64,000 nucleotides of DNA from SIAQ01 sp964484265. Lineage in GTDB: Bacteria; Planctomycetota; Planctomycetia; Gemmatales; Gemmataceae. Below the pieces are notes generated by a model, which saw nothing but the letters and a program-made list of their open reading frames with translations, made no database searches and was not told the DNA's origin. The stretch is from positions 42,829 to 106,828 of the forward strand of contig CAZAFH010000013.1 of the NCBI GenBank assembly GCA_964484265.1. Reading direction: 5' to 3'. Both the position numbers and the translations under genes were made by a program. Below are positions 8,723 to 18,084 of this stretch, one piece after another (the stretch's first letter is position 1; every line of letters starts with the position of its first letter).

Positions 8723-10578
8723 TCCAGTTTCATGAACACCGGGGGTGAGCCGGTCCAGGACGATGGCCGAGTCGTGCTGTTGCCGCGTTCGGTGAAGTGC
8801 GCGCAAATGCCAAATTGATCGACATCGTTCCACGATTTCAACGGGTTTGGACCAGAAACGAAGTCCTTTGCCTGGAGCACGATGGTTTGTGCGGTGTCCG
8901 ACTCGGAGATCTCGCGTTCGCAGACATACGTTTTTCTTGGCCCGCGGTACGATCGCCATTCGTTTTCGACAACGACGAAGCTTAGGCTATTCGTTTTCGG
9001 TAGCTTGAGTGTGAGCTTCAACCTGGCGCCTTCTCGACCTCGCCAAACCGGGTCGGTGAGTTTGCGCGTCCAGTGTTGGACTAAGGACGGATGACCAGCG
9101 TTGAGCGTATACCAATCACGCAATCCGTGCGTGAAATCGTCGATCCGGGAACTGGGCCGAAGCGAGGCGACAACATCCGCTTGGCGCAGCGCGGCGGGTG
9201 TGACCGTGTGGAAGTTGCTGCTTACGCAAACTTCCCTCACGGGCTCACTGTATCCGGGCAACGATGCGAGCGATTCCGCTTTCGGCAGCGTGTAATAGAC
9301 GTTGGCGAACGCGAACAGGGGTAGATCAAGGGTGTGCAACGGCAACTTGGCTGTGAATTCCTTGCCGTCGCGCACGACATTGGTGCTGCGCCAAAAGCGG
9401 GCGCGGGGATCAGGATCGACGCTATAGTAAATCTCGACGCGTGCCACCTTGAATGATAGCGTGTCTGGCGTGACCCGTAGCAGCGGGATGCGATGGGCGC
9501 TTTTTAGGACGATCTCACTCGCCGGGGTTTCAGGCAAGGCCGGCCCACCTTTGAGGTAGTGGTCGAACCACAACGGCATCGTAACCGCGACTTCCGGACT
9601 GAGCCGATGATTGAGGTGCGGCGTCCACGAGTATCGCAGCGGTTGTTTTGGAATCAGCGCGTTGGTACGGTAAACGTCGTCCAACCAGCCGTGAAAATCG
9701 TTGGTCGCGCTGCGATGCAGCACCGGGCAGCGAATCAGTGGGGCATAGTTTTCGAAACTCAGGGTACGACGAAACAGCTCGACATCGCCAGCAACGCGAT
9801 CCTGCGTGATGCTCCCGCCGAGGAATTCGTGGGCCTGCCAGCGCCAACCTTGTCCGCCCACGGCGGGCACGGCCGCCTTCACCCGGCGGTCGGTCCCGGC
9901 GACGTACATCGTAAGATTGCCCCCCATCGAGTAGCCGTGGACACCGAGCCGTTGCGGGTCCACTTCGGGCTGCTGTTCCAGGAACGTGAGACCGCGCCGG
10001 CAGCCAACCGTGAGCAGATACCAGTTGTTGTTCTTTGGATGTTCGCGGTCGTCGTAGAATTGCTTCGGTCCTGGTTTGATGGAGTGAAAACCTTGGACAT
10101 TGAGTTGGCTGGGATCGACCGTGCCCCAGTCGGTGTTGGGATCTCCTGGTTTGGCCCCCTCGACGGAGTTGAAAGGCGCTTTCCCTGCCGAGCCGCCCCA
10201 GTTTACCGAAAGTGCAGCGTAGCCACGTGAGACAAGCAGTTTCACTTCGCTCAAGGAGCCTCGCTGCCCTCCACCGTGAATGTGCAAGACCGCCGGCATT
10301 TTGTCTGTTTGCTTTTCGGGAAAGCCATAGATGGCAGTCATCCGTGCAGTCTTGCCTTTGAACGTGCCGACGACGAACCGCACATGCCGATAGACACCCC
10401 CGTATTCCTTCCATTCGCGAATCACTTCGGTCGCCAACGGCTCCTTGCGCGGATCGAAATCCGCCCACAGTTTTTCAACGGACTGAGGGACATCACCCGC
10501 GTGAACGGCACGGCTCGTCAACAATCCGGCCGGGACTGCAACGATACTAAGGGCGAGCAGCATGAACTTTCCAAGCAC
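8713..10578 (-). CDS. Secreted alpha/beta-hydrolase (acetyl-xylan-esterase-like) with C-terminal beta-sandwich
   Basis: 621 residues if translation starts at the GTG at 10578, which has GGGAG seven bases upstream and gives a typical signal peptide (LGKFMLLALSIVAVPAGLLT). The longer frame upstream has no ribosome site. Residues ~60-400 are an alpha/beta-hydrolase fold: oxyanion region LHIHGGGQRG, nucleophile elbow GVHGYSMGGNL (Ser in GxSxG), and a late SWTPHLNHRLSPE segment that may supply the catalytic His. This matches dienelactone-hydrolase/acetyl-xylan-esterase enzymes that deacetylate sugars. The last ~130 residues (from WYTLNAGH) look like a CIA30/carbohydrate-binding-type sandwich. It follows the sialate-esterase-like gene by 130 bp on the same strand, so the two may form a deacetylation operon. 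Confidence 0.8.
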   Translation of the reverse strand: MLGKFMLLALSIVAVPAGLLTSRAVHAGDVPQSVEKLWADFDPRKEPLATEVIREWKEYGGVYRHVRFVVGTFKGKTARMTAIYGFPEKQTDKMPAVLHIHGGGQRGSLSEVKLLVSRGYAALSVNWGGSAGKAPFNSVEGAKPGDPNTDWGTVDPSQLNVQGFHSIKPGPKQFYDDREHPKNNNWYLLTVGCRRGLTFLEQQPEVDPQRLGVHGYSMGGNLTMYVAGTDRRVKAAVPAVGGQGWRWQAHEFLGGSITQDRVAGDVELFRRTLSFENYAPLIRCPVLHRSATNDFHGWLDDVYRTNALIPKQPLRYSWTPHLNHRLSPEVAVTMPLWFDHYLKGGPALPETPASEIVLKSAHRIPLLRVTPDTLSFKVARVEIYYSVDPDPRARFWRSTNVVRDGKEFTAKLPLHTLDLPLFAFANVYYTLPKAESLASLPGYSEPVREVCVSSNFHTVTPAALRQADVVASLRPSSRIDDFTHGLRDWYTLNAGHPSLVQHWTRKLTDPVWRGREGARLKLTLKLPKTNSLSFVVVENEWRSYRGPRKTYVCEREISESDTAQTIVLQAKDFVSGPNPLKSWNDVDQFGICAHFTERGNSTTRPSSWTGSPPVFMKLEWE

Positions 10579-10707
10579 CTTGTCTCTCCCGGGAACCATA
10601 ATTTCGAGCAGCCCGTCAACCAGACGGTAATTTTCCAACGACCGGGGTTCGACGCAGCGATAACCGATCTCGCTTGCCTGCGGCCACACGACACACCAAT
10701 TGTCATG

Positions 10708-13677
10708 TCACGGTTTGCGGGCGAGGATCGGCACGTCGCAAAACGAGAGTGCGGCGATGCCGTTCGCACCGACCAGCAATGATTTCTGACTCCATGCGGC
10801 GCTGTCAAGGTAGGTGATCGTCCGCGCGTCGACATCGCCGGTGAGGTTCAACATCACTCGATTTTCAGCTACGGTCCCTGATGCAACTTTCCCTTTCTGC
10901 CCGTTGAGATAGAACTGACCCGACAAGGCGTTGTCCCACTTCACTGGCTGGTCAAACTCAAGCGTAATCGCTGCCTTTTCTTTCGTGAAATAGGCACGCA
11001 CAATATTTGGTGGAGTGATTGAGGTCGCGGGTTGTTTGCCGTAGAAATCACGTTCAATCAGGGGCGTGATGAGTCGGGCGAACTCAGCATAACCCGCGGC
11101 CGGGAAGTGACAGCCGCCAGGCGGATCGATTCCCAGAGTGGACATGATGTGCAAGTTGGAGAAGGCCGTCGGCAAGTTTCGCTGCACCTCACGCAACCGG
11201 TTGTCCGAGCCGTTGACCCCCATTGCGCAGGCCTTCGGCCAAATCTGGAACACGTAATAGTGTTGGATGTTCGGGTAATCCTGTTTCCATGCTGCCGCCA
11301 GGTCGATGAAGTACTGTCGATAAATCTCGTAGCCGTAGCCGCCGGTGGGCCCGTCGGCGCCCTGATCGTTTTCGCCTTGATGCCAGATCGCGCCGCGAAT
11401 GCCGTGCGTCAACTTCGCCTGGCGCACGCGGCCAAGCAGCCGGCCGTAAATTGTTGTGGGGTCTTCCGGGTCGGCCCCATTCCGCTGGTGCTGATCGATC
11501 CGCGTTCCGCCGACTGCTCCATTGATAAGAAAAATGGGCACCTTCTGGCTTTCGACCAATCGCCGACCGAGTTCCATTGCCCAGTAGCCGATCTGGCGCT
11601 TTTCGCCATCACGGCTACGGTGCATGGCGGCGCCCCAACCGCCGCCGGCCTTCGGATTGCTGGACATGCTGCCGAAAGTACGAATCCAGTCGCTCCGGAA
11701 CGCCGGTTCGTCCTTGCCGAAGTCGGTCGCCACCGCGTTGGATTGGCCGTTGATCAGGTAGGCATCGCCGCACAGCAGGTCTCCAGCTTTGTAGAGAATT
11801 GTCTCGGTGTCGCCGTTTTTGCTGCCGAACTCGACCCGATACTTGATCAAACCAGGCTTGAGCTTCACTGCAAACGCATACGAGCCATCTGGGCCAGTTT
11901 TTTGGCTCGTGTTTGTCAATGGCTTCTCGTCAGCAAAGACCTTCAGGAATACCGATTCGGCCGGCTCCTTCAGCACGCCGTTGTAGTAAAGCGTCCCCTC
12001 GTTCTTGTCGTCGCGGGCGTAGAACTGGCCGTCCACGGGCTTCTCGTTCTTCTCGGCCGGACGCTCGACCCAGGCATCTTTCGCCGGTTCTTTCACCTGG
12101 ATCGTGACCGACTGGATGGTCGGTTTGCCGCCATTGTCGATCGCTGCCGTCACTGTCAACAGGCCACTGTTCTGGCAACGCTTCAAGATGAGTTTGCCCG
12201 GCATCACCTCCTTGATCGTGGCCAGGTCGCCAATGCTCCATTTGATGTTCAGCTTGTCGGCGCCCTTGCCCCGCATCGCCTCCATGTTGGTAATTTGCGG
12301 GACGATGTCGATCGGTTTCCGCCCGTCCCATGCGCCTGGTGCCTGAAGGTTGAAAATTGGCTCCGGGATCTCCTCCTTGATGGTGACGCGCACATCCTTC
12401 GTCTTGGTCTCGGTGGGATAGGCCGCCTTGAATCGCACCATGATAGACTGATCCCCGGCCACCCGGCCGGCATGGAAGGTGAAGGATAATCGATCCGAGG
12501 CCACAACGGTTTCCTTGCCGCCGCGGACAACGCTCCAGGAAACCTTGTCCGCGCCGCCGGCCCTCGCCTGGAAAGTTTTGCTCTTCCCTTCCGGGATCAC
12601 AGCCTCCGTTTCCGACAGGCCGAACTCGTTACCGGGCCGTACCAGATGGCCGACCAGCGATTGGAGCGGCTTCTGGTTCTCGTACTGCAGCTTGATCCAC
12701 TCGGCAGACCGGGCGACTTTGGAAACGCGGACCTCGTCAATGTCGCCGACGAAGTTGTAATTGTGGTACCAGCCGCCGATCCACAGCCGGGCCGGGCTCT
12801 TGATCCCGAGCGGAGTCCCCGGCGATTTGTTGACGCCGTCGAGAACCCCATTCACGTAGATCCGCGAATCTCCCTTTTCATAGGTGTGAACCACATGAGC
12901 CCATTCCGAACGGGCCATCAAGCTCTTGCTGGCGACATTTCCTCCGGAGAAATAGCAGTCCATGTTGATATGAGGCGGGCTGCGGTATTGCATGACCACC
13001 TTGCCCTGCGCATGCTCGTTGCCCCAGGCGATGACATTGCCGTTGGGCTTTTCTGCCCGGAACCAGGCCTCCGTGGTGTGCGGACTGGCGCCGGTGGGAT
13101 AACAGGGAATCGCGTCTCCGCCAAAGATTCCTTTCTGACCCGAGAAGTGCCTTGCCGCGCCGATCACTCCAGGGACGCGTGTCGTGCCCGTGTCCTTCGA
13201 AGTCAGCGTGCCCGTTTCATCAGTCACCGATCCGTTCATGTGCCAGACACTGAGAAAGCCATTCGATTCGTTAAACACCGCCTTGCCGTCAGACTGCGAC
13301 CTGGCGTCGGCCTTGCCCCAGTGCAGCTTCAACTCCTGCCGTGCGTTGCCGGCGATCTTCGGCACACGTACCCAGATGGTAGCAACGCCGTTGGTCGGAT
13401 CCCATTCGTCAATCTGGAACGCCAGCGGCTCCCCCTTTGCGGAGGAGAAGCGGAGATCCTCGCCGTTGGCCTTTGCCTGGGCGAAATCGAAGAAGTCCTT
13501 GTGCAGTCGAACCAGGAGCGGAAAGTTCTCAACGGCGGCGGATGCTGGCAGGTTAGCCCCGGCCGGCGTGGTGAGAATGAACAACGACCCGGAATGCTTC
13601 CACTCGGGATACTGGGCAGCAACCGGTGCCGTGAATGTCACAAAAAGAAACAAGGCCAGAGTGAGCGGGGAACGCAT
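10708..13677 (-). CDS. Secreted DUF2341/LamG protein with sialate O-acetylesterase (SASA, SGNH) domain
   Basis: 989 residues from ATG 13677, which begins the signal peptide (MRSPLTLALFLFVTFTAPVA); an upstream in-frame ATG at 13710 only adds a polar extension. Order: DUF2341-like domain (~30-130), a LamG/concanavalin-like domain (~150-340, with HTTEAWFRAE, WAHVVHTYEKGDSRIYVNG, GDIDEVRVSKVARSAEW), Ig-like linkers (~350-600), then an SGNH esterase of the SASA family (~630-900). The nucleophile block is YLINGQSNAVATDFG; further blocks are INGAVGGTRIDQH, AIWHQGEND and GCHFPAAGYAEFA, the last holding the catalytic His. Such enzymes remove O-acetyl groups from sialic acids or plant polysaccharides outside the cell. 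Confidence 0.85.
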   Translation of the reverse strand: MRSPLTLALFLFVTFTAPVAAQYPEWKHSGSLFILTTPAGANLPASAAVENFPLLVRLHKDFFDFAQAKANGEDLRFSSAKGEPLAFQIDEWDPTNGVATIWVRVPKIAGNARQELKLHWGKADARSQSDGKAVFNESNGFLSVWHMNGSVTDETGTLTSKDTGTTRVPGVIGAARHFSGQKGIFGGDAIPCYPTGASPHTTEAWFRAEKPNGNVIAWGNEHAQGKVVMQYRSPPHINMDCYFSGGNVASKSLMARSEWAHVVHTYEKGDSRIYVNGVLDGVNKSPGTPLGIKSPARLWIGGWYHNYNFVGDIDEVRVSKVARSAEWIKLQYENQKPLQSLVGHLVRPGNEFGLSETEAVIPEGKSKTFQARAGGADKVSWSVVRGGKETVVASDRLSFTFHAGRVAGDQSIMVRFKAAYPTETKTKDVRVTIKEEIPEPIFNLQAPGAWDGRKPIDIVPQITNMEAMRGKGADKLNIKWSIGDLATIKEVMPGKLILKRCQNSGLLTVTAAIDNGGKPTIQSVTIQVKEPAKDAWVERPAEKNEKPVDGQFYARDDKNEGTLYYNGVLKEPAESVFLKVFADEKPLTNTSQKTGPDGSYAFAVKLKPGLIKYRVEFGSKNGDTETILYKAGDLLCGDAYLINGQSNAVATDFGKDEPAFRSDWIRTFGSMSSNPKAGGGWGAAMHRSRDGEKRQIGYWAMELGRRLVESQKVPIFLINGAVGGTRIDQHQRNGADPEDPTTIYGRLLGRVRQAKLTHGIRGAIWHQGENDQGADGPTGGYGYEIYRQYFIDLAAAWKQDYPNIQHYYVFQIWPKACAMGVNGSDNRLREVQRNLPTAFSNLHIMSTLGIDPPGGCHFPAAGYAEFARLITPLIERDFYGKQPATSITPPNIVRAYFTKEKAAITLEFDQPVKWDNALSGQFYLNGQKGKVASGTVAENRVMLNLTGDVDARTITYLDSAAWSQKSLLVGANGIAALSFCDVPILARKP

Positions 13678-13889
13678 CGTTGTTATCCGGAAGGAGGACT
13701 GGTGGGTCAATCTATTGGGCTAAGGCCTTTTTAGCATCCAGCACTGCGAATGGCAGGTGTGTCAAAGTTGGTCGCCATTGGGCGCATTTGGTCATGAAGG
13801 GGGCCTCATGTCCAAAGCCCTCTCGTCCCACACGAAGTCCTCGCCGAGCGGTTGCGGGTAAGCCGCGGAAATTCTCCTACTGATGGAGG

Positions 13890-14074
13890 ATTTCAATTTC
13901 AGGCGCCTCCAGTATCTCTAATGTAAGTGCTCGTAAATAAATGACCTGCGATCAAATATGGCGCGGGAAGGAACCCGGGTCCCTTTTGCCTTTTTGAGGG
14001 GAATTCTGCAGTTTGTGGCCCGCTACTGCCAGCGGATTTGATGCCCAAATGCTGCCATTTGAATTGCAGTGAGC
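13890..14074 (+). repeat. Diverged direct repeat A with tmRNA/tRNA-3'-end-like sequence (possible att relic)
   Basis: About 185 bp that align in the same order with 20518-20696. The start ATTTCAATTTCAGGCGCC (then TCCAGTATCTC) resembles the T-arm and acceptor end of a tmRNA or tRNA gene, a favourite attachment site of tyrosine recombinases. The end is CGGATTTGATGCCCAAATGC... ATTGCAGTGAGC, against CGGATTTGGTGCCAAACGC... ATTGCGGTGAGC in the other copy. The 13711-13889 stretch before it shows nothing else I can support. Confidence 0.55.
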
Positions 14075-14106
14075 CGACCATAGAGGACGAATACACTGAA
14101 GGTATT

Positions 14107-14754
14107 GTGAATCAGAAGTTGATTACCGCCTGGAAACCCACCAGAACCCAGCTACTGGCCGCGCACGATAAGCTCGTTCTAGATCTCATCGCGAAAGATC
14201 TGATCGTCCTGTTCGCTGGGATCAACCCCGGCCTTTATACTGCGGCCGTCGGTCACCACTTCGGCCGGCCCGGCAATCGCTTCTGGCCAGCACTTCATCG
14301 AGGCGGCTTCACGCCGCGTCTTTTCTCTCCCTTCGAGGAGTCGCTCCTGCTCGAACTCGGGTTTGGCATCACCAACGTCGTCAAACGCGCGACTGCCCGC
14401 GCCGATGAACTCACCGACGACGAACTTCGCGCTGGTGGCCGATGTCTCCGAGCCAAAGTCAAACGCTGGCGTCCCACCGTCGTCGCCTTCGTCGGCATCG
14501 GTCCGTACCGCATTGTTTCCGGCAACAAGGACGCCAGCGTCGGCCTTCAAAAGGACCCCTTTGGTGGCAGCCACGCCTGGGTTCTCCCGAATCCCAGCGG
14601 CCTCAACGCCCACTACCAGCCCGCCGCTCTTGGACAACTCTTTGGCGAACTCCGCATCTGGGCCATAGCCGAACACGAGCACCGGCAAAACAGCCAACCT
14701 CAACTCCGGTCGCGAGAGGCGATATGCCAACCACAAGGGCGATCGGAAGTATGA
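14107..14754 (+). CDS. mug: G/T(U)-mismatch-specific DNA glycosylase (Mug/TDG family)
   Basis: 215 residues from the GTG at 14107 (GAAGG four bases upstream). Earlier starts would lie inside the direct repeat. Family motifs are clear: FAGINPG near residue 42 (the Mug GINPG active-site loop, with the catalytic Asn) and VLPNPSGLNAHY near residue 165 (the NPSGLN DNA-wedge motif), with FGRPGNRFWPALH between them. Mug removes uracil or thymine opposite guanine, and ethenocytosine, as the first step of base-excision repair. The last ~40 residues, from IAEHEHRQ onward, are polar and low in complexity and may be a read-through into foreign sequence, because this gene is the first item in a mosaic region. 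It may still be functional. Confidence 0.8.
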   Translation: MNQKLITAWKPTRTQLLAAHDKLVLDLIAKDLIVLFAGINPGLYTAAVGHHFGRPGNRFWPALHRGGFTPRLFSPFEESLLLELGFGITNVVKRATARADELTDDELRAGGRCLRAKVKRWRPTVVAFVGIGPYRIVSGNKDASVGLQKDPFGGSHAWVLPNPSGLNAHYQPAALGQLFGELRIWAIAEHEHRQNSQPQLRSREAICQPQGRSEV

Positions 14755-14815
14755 AAAGTCGCCAGGATCCCAGGGTGCGCAACCATCTACGCGCACACCA
14801 ATGCGGTTTGCAGAG

Positions 14816-15500
14816 CTATCCGGGAATCTCGCGATGGACCTGTTCGAACAAGAATGCACAGCGCTGGAATGCGTGTAAGAGGAGGGGGGCGAATTGGCCC
14901 TTGGAGCCTTCCAGCATTACCTGAAGAACGGCTGTGTGGGTTAGAGCCGGCTTGTACGCGCGGCGGGTTCGCAGGCCGTCGTAAACGTCGCAGATGGTCA
15001 GGATGCGTGCTGACAACGGGATGTCGTTGCCCGCGAGACGGTCGGGGTATCCTTGGCCGTCATAGCGCTCATGGTGATGGCGCGCGATATCGATGGCCAT
15101 TTGCAGAAAGGTCACAGCGGAACCGTGGCGCTGGGCGACGTTCTGCAGCGTCTCGGCGCCAATGGTCGTGTGGGTCTGCATGATATGGCGTTCTTCAACG
15201 TCCAGGTTTCCTGTTTTGCCGAGAATGTAGTCGGGTAAGCCGATCTTGCCGATGTCGTGCAGCGGGGCACAACTTTCGAGCATCTGAATGAAATTGCGAT
15301 CGACCTGCCCGGCCAGGCTCGGAATGCCGGTCGCTTCCTCTGCCAGAATTCGGCAGTAGCGCTGCAAACGCATGACGTGGAAATCTCTTTCAAGCGGGTA
15401 GGCCCGAATGGGAAGTTGGCATCCGGATGCAGGTGCCGATCGGATTCTGCGAGGGCCACGCCGAAGTCGCTCGGGCTCGCTTGCTGCTGGTCCAGCGGAT
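14816..15500 (-). pseudogene. HD-GYP domain phosphodiesterase, 5'-truncated and frameshifted
   Basis: The 3' part is intact and ends at a stop at 14816. It carries HVMRLQRYCRILAEEA, then HDIGKIGLPDYIL (the HD motif), QTHTTIGAETL, ARHHHERYDGQGYPDRLAG (HHE...GYP) and SARILTICDVYDGLRTRRAY, i.e. a full HD-GYP signature of cyclic-di-GMP phosphodiesterases. About 40 residues upstream of the HD core the frame shifts: ALAESDRHLHPD, typical of the linker in receiver-HD-GYP proteins, is in another frame. No receiver domain or start follows, and the sequence runs into an HlyD fragment on the opposite strand near 15560. I read it as the C-terminal remnant of a receiver-HD-GYP response regulator. Confidence 0.7.
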
Positions 15501-15574
15501 AGCTCTGTTGCACGATCAGGAGGACAAGCTGGTTTTCTCGTTGCAGCGGAGCTATCGAGACCGGCGGCAAAAAG

Positions 15575-16504
15575 ACGGCGTTTCTGGCGCTCTTCACTAT
15601 TCCACTCCTGGTAATCATCGCTGTCTTGACCTTCGTGCAGATCCCATTGCGACTGGACGCCAAGGGACAATTACTTCCCGTGCAACGGCAAATCGTCTTT
15701 GCACCCCTTCATGGCAAGGTCATCGATCTCAAGGTCCGGAATGGCGATCGTGTGGATAAGGGCCAGGAGATTCTCCTGATCGAGGATCTGGATACCCAAC
15801 TGCAAGTCGACCTACTCGCATTCAAGATCGGCTCTGCAGAACAGCGTATTGCCCTCTTGAACGAACAAATCGGCAAGAGCACGAACAACGAGGAGCGCAA
15901 CACATTGGCGAAGGATCGCATCAATCAGGAATATGAGATGCGCAAGGCGATTGCCGAGCGGGACATTTTGTTGCAAGGAAGCCGCAGCCCGCGCAAATCG
16001 CCGGTGTTCGCACCTCTGGCGGGCAAGATCGTCACCTTGCCGCACCCTGCCGAGGTAACGGCCGTCGCCTTCGGCCCCGGCAATGCGATTCTTACGGGAT
16101 GTGTTGACGGACAAGCGCGTCTTTGGCGGGCGAACGCCGGTACGTACGCGTCCATCGTCCTCGGCCAGTCGCATGAAGGCGGCGTTCGCGCCGTTGCGTT
16201 CAATTGGGCCGGAATCCTTTGTGCGACCGGCGGCGACGACAAGCGCATCGGTCTCTGGGATGAATGGCACTAGCTTAAGCGTAAGATCAATATTCACAAT
16301 GAGTTCCGCGCATTGGCTGCTTCGGACCCTTGCGGGCCAACGGTGCCGTAGTCGCTGAAAAGGCCGAAAAATGCCGCGATCTGGCGGCGTCACGCGAAAA
16401 GACCTGGTGCCTTCTGCTCGCAACCATTTTGTACGCAATGGCTTACGCTTAAGCTAGTGCCATTCGTCTCTGGGATGTTAGCACCGGTAAACACCCCAAC
16501 TGGC
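15575..16504 (+). pseudogene. Chimeric fragment: HlyD-type adaptor joined in frame to WD40 repeats
   Basis: From ~15575 the frame encodes a membrane segment (AFLALFTIPLLVIIAVLTFV), then the biotinyl-lipoyl-like start of an HlyD efflux adaptor (FAPLHGKVIDLKVRNGDRV) and a coiled-coil arm (AEQRIALLNEQIGKSTNNEE). Near 16036 the second lipoyl half breaks off after APLAGKIVT and turns, in frame, into WD40 repeats (AEVTAVAFGPGNAILTGC, GVRAVAFNWAGILCATGG). The WD40 frame is cut by the small insertion at 16263-16465 and resumes as RLWDVSTGKHPNW up to ~16504, where an M50 fragment begins. No proper start is visible (TTG at 15626 is the track-type start but lies inside the membrane segment). It is unlikely to make a working protein. 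Confidence 0.65.
16263..16465. mobile_element. 203-bp MITE-like insertion with 23-24-bp inverted ends and 12-bp target duplication
   Basis: The ends are perfect inverted repeats: GAATGGCACTAGCTTAAGCG... at 16262-16285 and its exact complement at 16442-16465 (24 bp counting the shared first G). The flanks carry the 12-bp direct repeat GTCTCTGGGATG at 16251-16262 and 16466-16477. Removing the insert and one flank rejoins the WD40 frame as IGLWDVSTGKHPNW, which confirms the boundaries. The interior has no transposase; a short protein-like frame (ending ATILYAMAYA-stop) may be captured host sequence. The family of the parent IS is not known to me; an 11-13-bp duplication is known for IS4-type elements, which is only a hint. 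Confidence 0.85.
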
Positions 16505-18084
16505 TTCAACCTGGCTGTCGTGGCTCAACATTTTCTACATCAAACTTCCGCTGTCGCATCCTGATCGCTGGCTGTCGAATTGTGAAATCGTAGGATCGGT
16601 AGTTTTCAGCCACTGGTTTCTTGCGGGGAGCATCGCATTGTTTCTGGCGGCGCTCGGCTTGCTGGCGACGCACTGGCAAGACTTTCTCATCCGGCTGCCA
16701 AGCCACGGTGATTTTTTCAGCGCCCGGATGCTTGTCCTGTTCTGGATCACGCTGGGCCTGGTCAAGATCGTGCATGAGCTTGGCCACGCGTTTTGCTGCA
16801 AACGCATGGGGGCTGAGGTCCAGGAGATTGGCATTCTCGTGCTCTTTTTCTTTCCGACACTCTATTGCAACGTGTCAGACGGCTGGACCTTGCCGAACAA
16901 ATGGAAGCGCATGGCCATCAGCGCTGCGGGCATCTATGTCGAGATGGTAATCGCCAGCGGCGCAACATTCTTCTGGTGGTTCAGCGACGCCAGCAGCCTC
17001 GTGCACAACTTCTCTTTCGCGCTCATGGCTGTTTGCAGCGTGCATACGCTCGTTTGTAACGCCAATCCGCTCATGAGATTCGATGGCTATTATGTCCTGT
17101 CCGACTGGATGGAGATCCCCAACCTGGCCCAGCAAGCGAATCAGAAAATGCAAGGGACGGCGCTGCGCTGGCTAGGCGTCGAGCTGCGTAACGACGAAAC
17201 CAGGCACGCTGCATTCCTCTCCTGGTTCGGCATCGCGAGTGCCATTTATCGGTGGTACGTCGTGGCCCTCACGCTCTTCTTCTTCGCTGAATTCTTGAAG
17301 GAACGCCACTTGGCGTCGCTGGGTTACCTGCTCGTCGTCGTCGGGCTGGCGACGCTGATCGGCGGCCCCACTTATCAGGTTGTGCGCTGGCTCCATCAAC
17401 TCGGGCGGTTTCCGGAACTGAAGGCCAAGCGTGTATGGTTGACGACGGGCATCTTGGCAGCGCTCTTGACCGTCGTTTTCCTGCTGCCGTTCTCACGCAA
17501 GGTGCGAGGCGTGGCCCTGATTCAGGTCATGCCCGATCAGGTCCAGCGTGTGATTGTGCCAGATACCGAAGGATTCCTGCAGGAGGGCTTTGCACAATAA
17601 GTCAAATTTGCGTCAATCTGGCATGATTGGGTAGGTGCCCAGGTGACCACATCGTATCCAAGTTACGATATTCCGGGACTTTTTGTGCAACGCCCTGCAG
17701 GAGCTACGTGTCCGCGATGGTCAATCCGTCAATGCGGTCGAAATCCTGGCAGTCCTCTCGAATCCAAAGCTCGACATTCAGATACGCTTGAATGAGGCAG
17801 ATCAGGCATTGCGCCATCAACAACAACATGCATTGATCGCCGACCTGGCCGACATTGCGACATCCAGGACGGATCGGTCCGCCGACTGGCAGCAATGCGA
17901 TCACGAACTCAGAGCCCTCGCGCAAGCCCACGGCAACCTCCAAGTGCAGCGTGACCGGCTGATTTTGCGTGCTCCAGTAGGCGGCATCGTCATGGGCTTG
18001 CCTTCACTGGAGGATCAGGGCAAGTGGCTCGAAAAAGGGACCGAGTTCTGCCACATTGGCAATGGCGACGCACTGCGGGCATTG
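16505..18084 (+). pseudogene. M50 metallopeptidase-HlyD fusion, 5'-truncated, split by a MITE, 3'-truncated
   Basis: The frame enters mid-protein as WLSWLNIFYIKLPL and carries a site-2-protease-like membrane zinc peptidase: KIVHELGHAFCCKRMG (HExxH-type HELGH), several membrane helices, and NPLMRFDGYYVLSDW (the second metal motif with Asp). A C-terminal HlyD-like adaptor starts after a further membrane helix (VIVPDTEGFLQE). There a 108-bp insertion at 17586-17693 breaks the frame; deleting it with one target copy restores EGFLQELRVRDGQSVNA. The adaptor then runs as a coiled coil (NEADQALRHQQQHALIADLA) and second lipoyl half (RDRLILRAPVGGIVMGLP) until ~18084, where it joins a Hint fragment. Planctomycete M50-HlyD proteins of this layout serve in export of peptides or proteins (family knowledge). 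This copy is dead. Confidence 0.75.
17586..17693. mobile_element. 108-bp MITE-like insertion with imperfect inverted ends and 10-bp target duplication
   Basis: The direct repeat CCTGCAGGAG lies at 17576-17585 and 17694-17703. The insert begins GGCTTTGCACAATAAGTC and ends GACTTTTTGTGCAACGC, inverted repeats of about 18 bp with three mismatches. Insert plus duplication is 118 bp, not a multiple of three, so it frameshifts the M50-HlyD gene; excision restores the frame exactly. It is too short for a transposase and must have been moved in trans. Confidence 0.85.

Noticed and set aside
11032..12489. 485-residue + strand frame inside the sialate-esterase-like gene
   Set aside because: Shadow frame with no motif; the minus strand has LamG and SASA blocks.
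14363..14668. + strand frame within mug
   Set aside because: Out of frame with GINPG and NPSGLN motifs; a shadow.
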